Of a DNA stretch of 64,000 nucleotides, positions 1 to 14,000 are shown piece by piece. The first letter of the stretch is position 1. Every line of letters starts with the position of its first letter. Both the position numbers and the translations under genes were made by a program. The notes below the pieces were generated by a model. It saw nothing but the letters and a program-made list of their open reading frames with translations, did not search any database and was not told where the DNA came from. This DNA is from Rhynchonema sp. JSB1_4 (Eukaryota > Nematoda > Chromadorea > Monhysterida > Xyalidae): NCBI GenBank assembly GCA_030248065.1, contig JASAMV010008908.1, forward strand, positions 1-64,000, given 5' to 3'.

Positions 1-160
1 AATCGGGGGGATACCTACTGTACCATCCCAAACATCGGGGGGATACCTACTGTACCAAACGAAGAGATACCTCCCCTGTACTGGGGGGGGGCTACCCCCC
101 TCCCCCCAACCCCCCCCCCGCCTCCAACACTGGCACTATGCGAGTTAGTAGTTGCAACGA
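1..160. repeat. G/C-run tandem repeat at window edge
   Basis: A unit of about 33 bp (GGGGGGATACCTACTGTACC core) occurs at 2-25 and again at 35-57, followed by a degenerate third copy and long runs of G and C. It looks like the cut end of a repeat element that continues outside the window. The element at 6146-6560 has similar G/C runs and GTACC motifs, but I cannot show they are the same family. Confidence 0.6.
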
Positions 161-734
161 AACAATTATCATGACCATCAGTGAATTATCTGACAAAGCC
201 GTGTTTACGTCGAATTCAAACTGCGTTGCGCAACAAGAGTCAACGATCGGCGGTCCGAACCCTTAGAATGTGTGAATCTTTTCATTCCCGTAACTTGCAC
301 ACCCTGTTTTGTATTTATTTTCATGTCCTTAAACTCCACATCCGGTCTTGTAATTATGCTTCTTTCACTTGATCTTCTTATTTATGTATTATTGATGGGT
401 GTCGAGTGTCGACGCTATAAACTAACTAACTAATGTGTGAATCTGACGCAAGACATCGCGCGCAGCGGGAAAAAAATTAATATTTTGAAGCCAGAAATTA
501 ACTTTATAACACAAAGCCAACTGAAACTTTTGCTGTGACGACCAGGTGACGAATTGGTCTTAGTTTTTATTCGTCGTGGCACACTTTTATTCGTCAATGA
601 CGAGTAAACAACCCTGATTCCGACCCACCCCTCCTTTTTAAGTGTGAAGCTTTTATTTTCAGACGCTAAATTGGGTAAGGCTAAGACAGGAAGCCGGAAA
701 ACGGCAAAAGCCACAAAACCATCGTCGTGTCAAA
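161..734. other. Intergenic region upstream of RPL11
   Basis: No exon is recognisable here. The short open frames have no recognisable protein content. The last 50-100 bp, just before the RPL11 start, must hold its promoter and 5' UTR, but I see no clear TATA box. Confidence 0.5.
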
Positions 735-2499
<1,765 letters not shown>

Positions 2500-2656
2500 G
2501 AAGATGCCCAAGCGAGACAGTAATATTGGAGTTAGGATTTATTACAAAGTAAAAATTGTGTTGTCTGTTGCTCGATTGTTATACGTTATTCTGTTTGAAG
2601 GGTGATATTCATTATTATGCGTGAATTCGCTTGTATTCACCAACAGAAACAAGCAG

Positions 2657-2662
2657 AATAAA
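2657..2662 (+). terminator. Probable RPL11 polyadenylation signal
   Basis: AATAAA lies about 160 bp after the RPL11 stop codon and is the first canonical hexamer on this strand. The mapping to RPL11 is inferred from position only. Confidence 0.45.
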
Positions 2663-2766
2663 AGAACTTCAAGTGTGATATGCTGGGAGAAGTTTTATTA
2701 ATTAATTCACATGTATATTCATGTTCAATACCTGTCAATAACGAGATTCATAATACCAGACTTGCT

Positions 2767-2772
2767 TTATTT
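2767..2772 (-). terminator. Probable POLB polyadenylation signal
   Basis: AATAAA on the minus strand begins 10 bp after the POLB stop codon, so the 3' UTR would be very short. Because RPL11 and POLB converge, their transcripts probably end within about 150 bp of each other. Confidence 0.5.
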
Positions 2773-2781
2773 AATGTGTTT

Positions 2782-4652
2782 TCAGAAACTTCGATCTTTC
2801 GGCTCTCGATATTCCATCTCCAGATAGTCAAACACGTCACGTTCACTGGTGATTGGGATTGGTTCGCCTGGCTCACCTGGATAACGTTTTTGGTTAGCTT
2901 CAAAATAGGTAGGACTTGGAGCAAGTTAACCCTGCAGCACCGATCTCATGAAAAAAAAGGCTGCTCTGATGAAAGATATAACATCTCTGATAAATAAAAT
3001 AAAAAATACCGGTGCTTCCCAGGCGCCTCAAGCTGTACTCGTTGAGCGTGTAGCCGAGTTTGAGCGCTTGCGCGCGCATTTGTCTGTTGAACTCGTCTGA
3101 ACCGGTGAAGTACAGCACCGCGCACCAGTATTCATCGTTGGGCACCAGCCTGAAAACGGTTGATTGTTGGGGCGTTATGGTAGGTAACCTAGATGATACG
3201 GCGCTCAACAGCACTCCCAACATTGCAAACCCACCGAATGTCAATTCTTCTATTCACAACATCCTTCGGCGTCTTCAGCTTTTCTTCCGATAATAAATGA
3301 CAAACGCCCATGAATTTCGATTCGCCCATTGAGATCGTGTCGGTGACGAGTCTGGCCGCTTCAAGCGCCGATACCGCTTGTTTCAGATGCGTTTTGCCCT
3401 GGCAAAAAGTGTCGCAATTGAACTTGACAATGGGATTTCTGTTCTGCGCCGCGATTATGAGAAACTACAGTGACTTTTTCACTTCTTTTAGCCCCTTTTA
3501 AAACGATTTTATGACATGGTATTGGACGTTGAACAAACTTTTTCGACGTTTTAGACCAAAAGGGAACATTTTTCGGAAAAATAAATTGCCGGTAGTTTTC
3601 TCGGGAAAATCATTTTGTAAATAAATTTGTAGATAAAGGCTTTCTTTCCTACTAGCCACTGCATGGAGAAACCCCCAGCCAACCTTCGATGGTGATTTTT
3701 GCTTCGTCTTCGCTGTGAAATTGGGATGCGTGAGCAAAATGTCAATATCGCCTGATGTTTCAGCACCTCGTCTATAGCTGCCACAAACCGTCATTTCGTA
3801 ACGACCAGAGTCCACCGATCTTATCACGTTTTTGATTTGGGCCTGAAGTGAAAGTCGATTGTTTTGTGTTGAATTCAAACTTTCGTCTGTTCAAACATCA
3901 TCGAAAATCTGACAGCACCAAAGTATTTTTTTAACCTCAAGTTGCGTCATTTCTGCTCGCGGTATGCGTTTCTCGAAGTCATCCAGATATTTGAGCCCGA
4001 TTTTTTGATGAGCCGTCAGTTTATCGGTGTGTTTTCTCAGAGCTGAAGGTGGAAACTTATTTCCTTGCACAGTGGTTTTCATTTAATCATGCCATGCCAG
4101 AAGGATTCGAAAGGAAAATAACCGTCAATTGATGTGATTCCCTGATCAACCAGCGTTTTGGCATGCGACGGTCCGATCCCGGACACGCGAACGAGTTCTT
4201 TGATTGCAACATTCGTGTCACTAGCTCGGATCGTAAAAATTGGATGCATTTTATTTGATTTTATGTTCTGTGCTGGATAATCTGACACGTTTTTTTACTT
4301 TTTCCAACTTTTCCAACTTCCCACTGCTGAGCAGTTCATCGATTTTGGCCGATATTTTCTTGCCAACCCCGGGTAACTGTTCGGCGTCTTGTCCATTCTT
4401 GATCGGTTCCGAGTGCTTCGCGATTGAATTGGCCGCTTTTCGATACGCGTTGTATTTGTGCATTTGACGCGAGACGTTCTTCTCGTAGTCGGCCAGCTCT
4501 GTTGAAAAAAAACGATAAAATGGAAGAAATTGTTATTTGGGGCTTCTGTGAAGTGCCAATGACTGACCCAAAAGCATGTCCGAGATGCGTTTGTTAACAT
4601 CTGGCGTGTCTTCATTCGCAATCAGTTTCCGTTTTCCACCAATAGCAGTCAT
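2782..4652 (-). CDS. POLB: DNA polymerase beta (X family), eight exons
   Basis: Gap-filling polymerase and 5'-deoxyribose-phosphate lyase of short-patch base excision repair in the nucleus. Exons (high to low): 4652-4568, 4498-4299, 4267-4123, 4042-3936, 3842-3684, 3398-3235, 3149-3010, 2876-2782; about 364 residues (human 335). The lyase domain shows [10 protein letters not shown] and [16 protein letters not shown]; Lys80 aligns with the Schiff-base lysine K72. A helix-hairpin-helix reads [11 protein letters not shown]. The catalytic aspartates are Asp211 and Asp213 ([10 protein letters not shown]) and Asp285 (NRRIDIR). The thumb has [14 protein letters not shown], and the protein ends [10 protein letters not shown]. 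Exon 2-3 joining requires a 31-nt intron and adds about a dozen residues relative to human, so that junction is the least certain. The gene is divergent from ECM29. Confidence 0.95.
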
Positions 4653-5014
4653 TCTGATCGATAGTGATATGATAATCAATGCCTGCAAATGAGAACATCA
4701 ATCCCGAAATTTCAAATTTCATTCATTGCTTCCGTTTCAAAGAGAACGTGCGTGCCCAAACATGTCCGCGACCCACACACGCAAGCGCAGCATTGCTTCG
4801 TTGTCATGTCAATATTTTTTGAGCGCGCGCGCACACTTCCAATGTCAGGTTGGACTGAATGAAACGTCACGCGAGATTTTGATCGTGCGAAAAGTGAGAT
4901 GAGAATGCAATGGTGGAGGTTGCATGTTAAAATTTAAAATCATGTCGATGTCTTTGACAATGTGACAAAAAAATGTTCGCAGGTCCCGCACACCAAATCG
5001 CAGCGACAAAAATC
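4653..5014. promoter_or_regulatory. Shared POLB/ECM29 divergent promoter region
   Basis: The 362 bp between the divergent POLB and ECM29 start codons must contain both promoters. It holds a GCGCGCGCGC tract near 4823 and no TATA box that I can see, as is common in bidirectional housekeeping promoters. Its function is inferred from gene arrangement. Confidence 0.55.
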
Positions 5015-8000
5015 ATGTCCGACGCGGCGAACATCGAACGTTTGTTTCTGCGACTGGCCAGTCTGTCGACATCTGCCCAGCTGCAGACGTTTATCGATCA
5101 ATCATTGGTGCACGTGATCAGCTCGTTGGCTGATGACACTGTTCGCACAGAGGTTGGTCTTGGAACATTTCTCATGTGCAAACTGCAACCTAAAACTTGA
5201 AGATCGGAAGGCTTGTTATCACGTGCGGTGCCGGCGTGCTTTTGGATGCATCTGCTTGCCAGTTTTGATACCCCGAGCGGTGCACCGGGTAATCGTCAGT
5301 GCAAATGCACAAGATGGTTCTATGAGCCCAAAGATATGAGGGCTTTATGACAACAGTTCCTCACCCTTGTTGCATTCACACAGGCAATGGAGTTGCTGTC
5401 GCATTTGAACAAACGCGTGCGCGCCGATGATGGTATCCAGTTCCCCTTAGAAACCCTGATTCGTTCACGCGATACCACCAGCAATGCCGTGATTATGGTT
5501 TGTGATGACCGACAAGTTTTTCCATTCTAATTATAAAGTCTTCAAACCTGGATTTCTATTCCTCCCAGAACTTCTCGATGGTTTACATTCGAATGGGCTA
5601 CCAGCGATGCGACGGTGATCAGCAGCGAGAGCTGTTGCCGATGATGTTGCACGATTTGCACAAAAGACCTGAACCACAAAGGAATAGGTTTGTATGATCA
5701 TACGAATCGTGCTATCATGCGTTCTTCATGTTCAACAAAAGAATGAAACATAATTAAGCACACTTCAAACCTCGATTGGCACTTTGCTGTCACTGGCGGA
5801 GCGCGACCGACACACCTGGCCCGATCTCATCTTGTCATCTGAATGTTGGCGGGTGATCCTCGACTTTTGTCTCGAAATCGTCCTGTTACCTCTGGGCAGG
5901 TTTGCTCAAAATTTTGCGTTGCTGATTTTGTGCTCATTAAAATATTCGAATGATATAATTATTGTTGCGTAAAATACAACAACTGCTTGTGACAAATCAG
6001 AAACATTTGTGCGGCTTTCTTCAGTGTGGCTGGTCAAAATACGCCGCCCGGATTGAGTGCATCCGGGTTCCAACGTGTGGTCCCTTTGGCTGATCTGGAT
6101 ACGGTATGCTATTGTCGGTTACTGTATGTACAGTATATACCCATCCAGTGTAGTGGCAGGCAAATGGTTGCAAGGTACCCTTGGGGGGGGATGGATCCAG
6201 ATGGTTGCAAGGTACCCCCTACCCAGCCTCCGGAAGGTTGCAAGGTACCCCTGAGGTCCGAAAAAAGGGTGTTTTTTACATGCATTATACTGCAAATTTG
6301 GCCGAAAAATAGGTACTTTTTTGCATTTTGGCCGAAAATTTGCCTAAAATACCTATTGTATGGAGGCGCGAATTTTGGGGTTTTGAGGTCGAAAAACACC
6401 CATTTTTGCGTATGAAAACCATAAATTGATGGTTGCAAGGTACCCTCCGGGGTGGTTGCAAGGTACCTACCCTTCCCCCCCATCCCCCCAAGGGGTGGTT
6501 ACAAGGTACCTACTCCTTAGGGGGGGGGAATCCCCCCCATCCCCCCCAGCCACTACACTGTACCCATCCATTTTACGAATACACAATTGTTGCAGTTGAA
6601 ATTGAACTCTATCAAATTTCTGGCACGTGCTTCGCCAATGGTGAACGACTGTGATACCCTGATTCACGTGATTGTCGCGATGGCTGACACGTCGCATTTG
6701 TGAGTGATCAATTTTGTTGGGTTTTTGGAATGGTTTCATCGTGATTCAATTGCTTGGGTGGAACTACAATGGGTGCAACCTCGGTGTTTCAGGGTAGTCA
6801 GCGCTGCTGAACTCGAACTCAAGCGATTGCCAATGTAAGTTTGTCAGATTTCTTGGCTTTTTTCGTTGTTTTTTTACCATTTTCGCTATATTCAGTACTT
6901 ATGTTATTCAGAACCGAGCTGCTTGAGAATTCGTTGGTTGTAAACAAATTGTTCGAGTTGTACATCGGTCAGCAAGGCGACAAAAATGTTAGTTGTGTTG
7001 CTTTGCACTTCATCACATTGTGAAAGCTTGAAAGCGTTTCGATGTATTCGACAATATTTTGTAGATTCCGGAGCCAGATCGACGCCATCCCGCCAGTTTG
7101 CGACACAAACTCAAATTGTTCCAATATCTGGCTCGATCGCGTCGCGCTTCGTGCATTTTCCCGAAAAATATACAGGTCGAGTGATCAAAAGTTTGGCGTG
7201 CGTAAAATAACGGAATACGCTTGTGAATTGTATGGTGATTTGCGATGCAATTTCAGTACAGTTGTGTTTGCCGTTGCAGGTTGCTTTGGATGGACTGCTC
7301 AGCAAAAGTGGCAATACGAAACTGCAGTTGTTTGCTGTCGAGTTTTTGGGGCCCATAATTGACAGGTAACCCATCAAAACTGCCACTTTCGTTTCTAAGT
7401 GACATCGCCACAACCTTTTTCAGCTGTCCAGCTCAATTCGTTGACACTTTCCTGCCCATTATCTTCACGTCGCTGAGAAAATTTATCCAGGAGTCGACGG
7501 TTCGGTTCGGTTTCTGAACACATAAACCAAAACTAAGGTAATTTTATGGACGATTTTCAGGAAAGTCGTAATGTTTCACGTGCATATCTGACGTTGGCAA
7601 AGGCAGGCACACGGGCACCGAAACTTGTCAATCAAGACGTCGCATTTGTCAGTCATTTGTTCGATCAAGTTGCGCAAGTTCGTTGGTAATCGATTATTTT
7701 CATGTCAAACTTGGTGATCTGAGCGGTCTCGGTCCGGCAGAGAGTCTGGCATTGGTCACTGACTGCTGTGAGATGCACAGCCCTGGAAATGTTTCGAAAT
7801 TTTCCTTTTTCGAAATTTTTTTGTCAGATGTGGGGAAGCGTTTGTGCCAGTTGAACAACGAACGTAACAGTTGTGATAAACCAGGTCGAAAAAGGGGCTC
7901 AGTTTTAGTGCTGCTCAATCTGCTTGTCAAAAAAACAGCCACATATGTACAAAAGAATTAATTAGATGCTATGACCCCGGGAAGGGGGCTGATTTCAGTT

Positions 8001-11000
8001 GATGGCTTTCAGCTGCTACTAGTTACTACATGTCTGGCGACTGAGCAAAAACTTCTGTCGTGCACCTCTGCTGGAGTGTTTGTGCGTACTGATTCTGCTC
8101 ATATCTACCTATCGCAAGATTTGACCCGACCAATCACCGAGTTTCATGCCGGCCAGGCTGTGCATTCGTTATCATTAGTCATACATTTTTCCCTTCATCA
8201 ATCAGGCATCGGACGATCTATCCAGCAGCGCGGCTGATTGTCTGACGTCATGGATTCCCATTATAACTGGCTCATCAGACAGCACCAAGCTGCAAGTCAA
8301 CACGCTCGTCACTTCGTATCTCGGTCATGTGAGTGAACGATGGGTTTTTGTTCATTTTCGCCTCTTTTGCTGCATTTCTCAGTTGAGGAAAACGAAAAAG
8401 TGTAAAACTAGTGATATTATATTTTTCACTCACAGGACCGCGTCAGGTGTCGACTTTTGGGTCTGAAGTTCGGCGAGCACCTATTCGACGCGTGTGATGT
8501 TTCAAGTCGATGGTTGCTGTGTGTGGCTGCCGGTGACACACAGGACATTGTGCGACTGGAGGCACAACGGTATTTTACGTGCTTCATTGCTTGATTTTTG
8601 TGGTGATTACGCACAAACACGAATTTATACTTCCAGTATTCTCACCGCCGCCGTTAGTGCTGGTAACCTGCCTGGTTTCGGCGATTTAGTGTCGCATTTT
8701 GAATCTCAGGTGCGCGTGTTTGGCCGGATTTCGCGACTGAATCTTTATTTGCGGCATTCTAACGTTTGTCGCGTGATTTTCAGATGTTTCCGTTGTCTAA
8801 TGCTGATGGCCGCAAGTCAAGCGCGCCTTCAATTGATACGTGTGAGCAGGTGGGTGCTCTTGGGTAGTTGGTCTTGTTGTTCATGTCATTGTCACCTGCA
8901 AAAATTACAAACCTTTGTGATGTTTCGCACAGGCGATTCATTACATGCGCGCTGCTCTGTTGCACGAAATCGATAATAACGCAGCACTAACGTTGACGAT
9001 GCCAAAGGATGTGGACAACCCGGTCGAGACCATACAGTCACAAAGTCCTGGTCTGAAACGGGTTGTCGATAAAATTGGCGATCAACATGTCACGAAATAC
9101 GCCAGAATGCTTGTTCATGTGTGTCAACAGCGCACAGGTGAGGCCGGCGGAATTGTTTTTTTTTCTGTCGACGTCCGGTGTATTGTCTGTCTGCGACGAA
9201 AAAAAATCGTCAAATATGACCATTTCTTGAACTATAATCGTTTAATTTCAGTTCTTATCGACTTGTGCGTGTTGTGCGAATGTGCGACACATTGGCCGAC
9301 GCAGACATGGAGCAATTGTGATGCGGACTGGATTGAGGTATGAATGTCTTATGTTCAATGTCAGGAAACCGTGCAACCCAAAGCGTTTTGTTCTTCTTGT
9401 GCACAGGAGTTGTGCGTCAGCAGCTCACAGTATACGATTTGCGCCATCGCAGCTGAGCTGTACGCCATGCATTGGAGACATGTGAAACGAGATGGAGCAC
9501 AATTGATATTGAAATTACAGCAGCTGGCTGATGGTCAAAACGTTGGTGACAATCACTCATGACTTTGACTGAATTCCGGAAAGTTCTTGCATTCTTCACT
9601 CTGGCGTTTTCAGCCGTGCGGTGCGTCCTGTCTGATCGCTCATTTATTGGCCGTCACTGGTGATTCGGCACCTGAAGCTGATAGGAAATCATATGAAAGA
9701 TTGATTATGTCGAAAATTCACATTGAGCAAGCAAACAAGAATGAAATGGAATGTGCTTGTGGTGCGCTGGCTGAGCTGTATCGGTTGGTGATTGATTAGC
9801 TTGGCCGGCTTTTGGAAATATTGCGTTCTTTTAGCCACAAATATTTCGCTGTTTGTTTTTTGTTCTTCTTTTTAACGTGTTCAATAGAAATTGATCAAAA
9901 ACAACAGATGGTGTTGGTGCACTTCGCTGCACCTAGTTTGCCGATAGATCTTTCGCCTCAAATGATTAAAGTTCATCAAATTGCTGTTTCAGTCGTCAAC
10001 CGTCGTCGTTTGATGTCAACGAATTGAAAGAAGCTCTGACCATCGTGGGCAAAGTGTGTCAGAGTCAGAAAGAGTCCATCAATGACAAATCCCGGCAGCG
10101 CGCACTCGCTTTGATTGGATACGCCACTGTGAAACATCAGGCAGATAGTGGGGAACTGGTGAAACCTTCGTGTGACCTCTTGATGGCTGTGGCTGAGGTT
10201 GTTCGTCTGCAAAGATTTGCTGTCATTATACTAATCAAATTACGGAAAAATGAACTTCGCAGGGCCCTCCCCGTCCCGAGCTGCAACTTTCGGTCGGTTC
10301 TGCGTTGTTCAATCTAGCCGTCGGAATGGGCTCACCGTTCAGACGTGATTGCTGGCTGATTAGCGAGCAGGAATTTATAGTTGGTGTTGATTTTTAGTGT
10401 AACTCATGCGTCCTCTATAACGTTTGTGATTCTGTCGAAACTTTGCAGCAGCAGTCCAGCGCGTCACAAAACTATACTGTGGTTGAAGAAGTGCTGAATA
10501 GAATTCTGTCCGAGAAATTGGCATCCGGATATCGCCATGTGCGACGGGTGCGCAATTTATTTTTTCGATTTTGAATCTTACGATATATTATTATCTTTTT
10601 TTTTAATTTCAGGCTGCCATCATCTGGCTATTTGTGTTTGTCAAGTTTGGCTCCACGCACTCGACCATTCGCGATCGAGCCGCTGATCTGCAAAATGCAT
10701 TTGTGCAAGGACTGGCCGAGGCACATGGTTAGTTCCGTTGATGTTTCACGGCGTTGTTGCGTGCTGGCTGGCAATTGAAATATTTGCATTGTTTCTGTAC
10801 AAAGGTGCGACGAAAAAGGCAAGAATTCGGCATAAATGTTCTGCATTTACCACAACCCACCACGAATTCTAGATTTGATCCAAGAACTATCCAGCCAAGG
10901 TTTGGGCATAATTTACGACCACGCCACGGAACAACAACGAAATGTGATGGTTGACTTGTTGGTGGGATCGCTGACGGGCGCCGCGCAAACGTGCGTTTCG

Positions 11001-14000
11001 TTGAAACGAATTTGTATTTTGCACAAATTGCAAAAAAAACAAAAGAAATTCAAGATCGTACTTGTCTCTTTCAGAGGAGGTCCAACGAAAGCTTCAGCCG
11101 AGACCGAAGTCAGTCCGATCTTCGTCCAGCCGGCGGCTAATTCAACGTTGGTAGTATTTTCGACATTTTTTGAGATTTCCTAAAAAGATGAGTCCAGATG
11201 TGCATGGTTACTTTATAGTGACACGCCATCAACCTATCGTGAACTGTGCAACCTGGCCACTGATATGAACAAACCGGAACTGGTGTACAAGTTCATGCAA
11301 CTGGCAAACAATCAGGCAATGTGGAATAATAAAGTGGTGCGTTGATATGCTTTGGAGTTGCACAGCTAGTATACGACATTATTGAGTCGGTTTTTGGAAG
11401 TTGCGCGCTTGAATGAGTAATGTTCCGAGTCTGCCATCAGTGTTTCGATAGTACGAGACGGTCGTTCGGTGCATGTGCACTGATGATGCACTACTTCACC
11501 GCCCGTCTGAAACTAGGAAGAAGCTGGCTGGACTGACTGCTCTACATGTTGCATGCAATGATTGATTTTTCAGTCACTCTGTTTCCTGCTCATTGTCTCA
11601 GTCTTCGATGTTTCAGGGCGCAGCATTTGGTGTCGGCCAGGTGCTCGCACGTGCGCGTGAACAGCTACAACCGCACCTGCCTGAATTGGTGCCGAAACTG
11701 TACCGATATCGATACGACCCGGATCCGAAAGTGCAACAGTCGATGAAAAACATCTGGCAGTTGGTCACCGGCAGCGCAAAGGGTGTGGTCGATCCACATG
11801 TGGATGCGATATATGACGAGCTGGCGAAAGGACTGACCAACACACAATGGAGGGTCAGGCAGTCAAGGTGGGTAGGGTGCAGTGGTGTAGCTAGGGGGGT
11901 TACCATTCTGGAATGGGGTGTGGGAAATCGGCCGGGGGTATGGGAAATTTTTCACTTTTGCAGCAAGCACCCTTAAGAAAATACTTTTTGACCCCGAGAA
12001 ATACCAAAATGGACCATTTTTCATCCAAAAACGTCAAAAATTGCTTGCTGCCACAAGAAACTCTCTTTAAGCACTTTTTAGACCATTTTTTGGCACTTTT
12101 AGAAGATTTTTTGGGTCATTTTTCCAAAAACCCCACCCTCGGGTATGGGAAATTTTTGAGTTTTTGGAGAAACACCCCCTGGTATGGGAAATTTTTGATT
12201 TTTGGGGGTATGTATGGGAAATTTCCCGAAAATTGGGCTGGGTATGGGAAAATTTCGATTTCTCAACGACACCACTGGTAGGGTGTTTTTGCTGCTTTTT
12301 TGGAAATTGTGTTTTTTTGTATTAGCCGACGAGACTGCCAAATCAAATTAACAGAACAGCAACAGCTGCTCATTTGCAACAAAAGCAAAACATTTCTCAT
12401 TTGTCAATACAAATAGTGAGACTAAGACGATCACATTTTTTCTGAGCTGCCGCTGCCTAGCATGATCGGTTACAAATGTTTCAACACTACCTGCAGCTGT
12501 CTCGCCCTATCCGACCTGCTATCATCGCACTGCAATACCCGCATGGCTGAAGGAATGGGTGAATTGTGGCTGACCGTGATCAGGGTGCAAGACGATATGA
12601 AGGAATCGGTCAGAGACGCCGCCGATCGATTGGCTGTGACGCTGTCGAAGGTGGGCAGAAATGTGTAATGGTGGCACGGCACGACACATGTACAGATGCA
12701 ATGCAGTCAATTCTGTTCCATCGTTATTTATACTGACACAAACACTAACGCAACCATTTTCAGTTGCTTGAATTCCAGTTATGAGTTGAAATGAAGTGAT
12801 TGAAAGTTTCTTGAGAGCAGCTCATTCGTATCCGTGTGCATTGCCTGCACTCAAACGTCGTCCGACGTACAGGGCGTGGAATAAGTGTGAGTAGTAACGA
12901 ACGACTGCAGAACCGAACGCGTGCTGTTGGCACAGAGCTGTCCTTAATTTATATACGTCATCCGGCCGAATAACCGGGCATTATAAATGGGCATGTTGTT
13001 TTACAGGCCGCGCTGAGATACTGCAATCCGGAGAAGGGCGAGTCTGCGACACGGCTGATCGGCCAGCTGCTGCCGATTCTGATGGAGCACGGACTGTTGA
13101 GTCGCGTGCCGGGCACGAAACGAGTGACGTTAGTCGATTGCTGTTGTGCTTTTTGATTGGCTGATAAGGAGCCAGAAATAAAGCCTCGTGTGCGCGACCG
13201 AGAAACGGGACTGAGTTTGTCGACTGTTGTTTGGAGTTGTTGGTAATAGGCGCTCTGATTTTGATCGGTGTGCACAGTGTTCATTTTGAAAGTATACCCT
13301 TTTAGAGAGCAACTTCCACGCTGATCACAATTTGTTCTTCAACTTTGTTGCCCAAGGTTCGGTCCATGGTTGGTTTATTGCTCTCAGTGACGCATAAAAC
13401 CATGCACGTAAATTAGTGATAGAAGCACAGTCACAAGACCGGGTGGGACAATTACGGAAATGAAAAAATAGTTACAACACTGGTTATAACAAAACCACAG
13501 CAAATAAAAGCTACAAAAAGCGCCAAGCAGAGAGAAAGATCACGGTTCGGTCCATCAATCCAGACAAAAAAATGTGAGAATCCCCCTTCAGTCTCACGAG
13601 TACTGCGTCCTTACATGCTAAAGTGCCCGTCTGGATCCAATGTGTTTTCTTTCATATTTTAGTTTGAAGACATTGATCGAACTGTCGCGTCATGCGGGCA
13701 GCGCTCTACGGCCGCACCTGCAGGTGGTGATCCCGAACCTACTAGAAGCGATGAGCGACCTTGAACCAGCTGTGCTCAACTATTTGGCCACACGCACCGA
13801 TGCTGATAGTCAGGCACAGGAACAGGTACGTACACAATCGAGGCGCTTTGCGTGTATTCGGGTGAAAATATGGCAAAAATGAAATTGAGAAATAGGAGCT
13901 TCGATGAGCGGTCCTGGTCTTGGTCGCGGGACTTCTCGATTTATGGATGCATACCTACTGTATACTGTATCTCAGTTTGCTGCCTGTCCTGATTTCTCGA

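Noticed and set aside
6026..6415. 129-codon open frame across 6026-6415
   Set aside because: Its first part is the true ECM29 exon; the rest is read-through into a MITE with no protein features.
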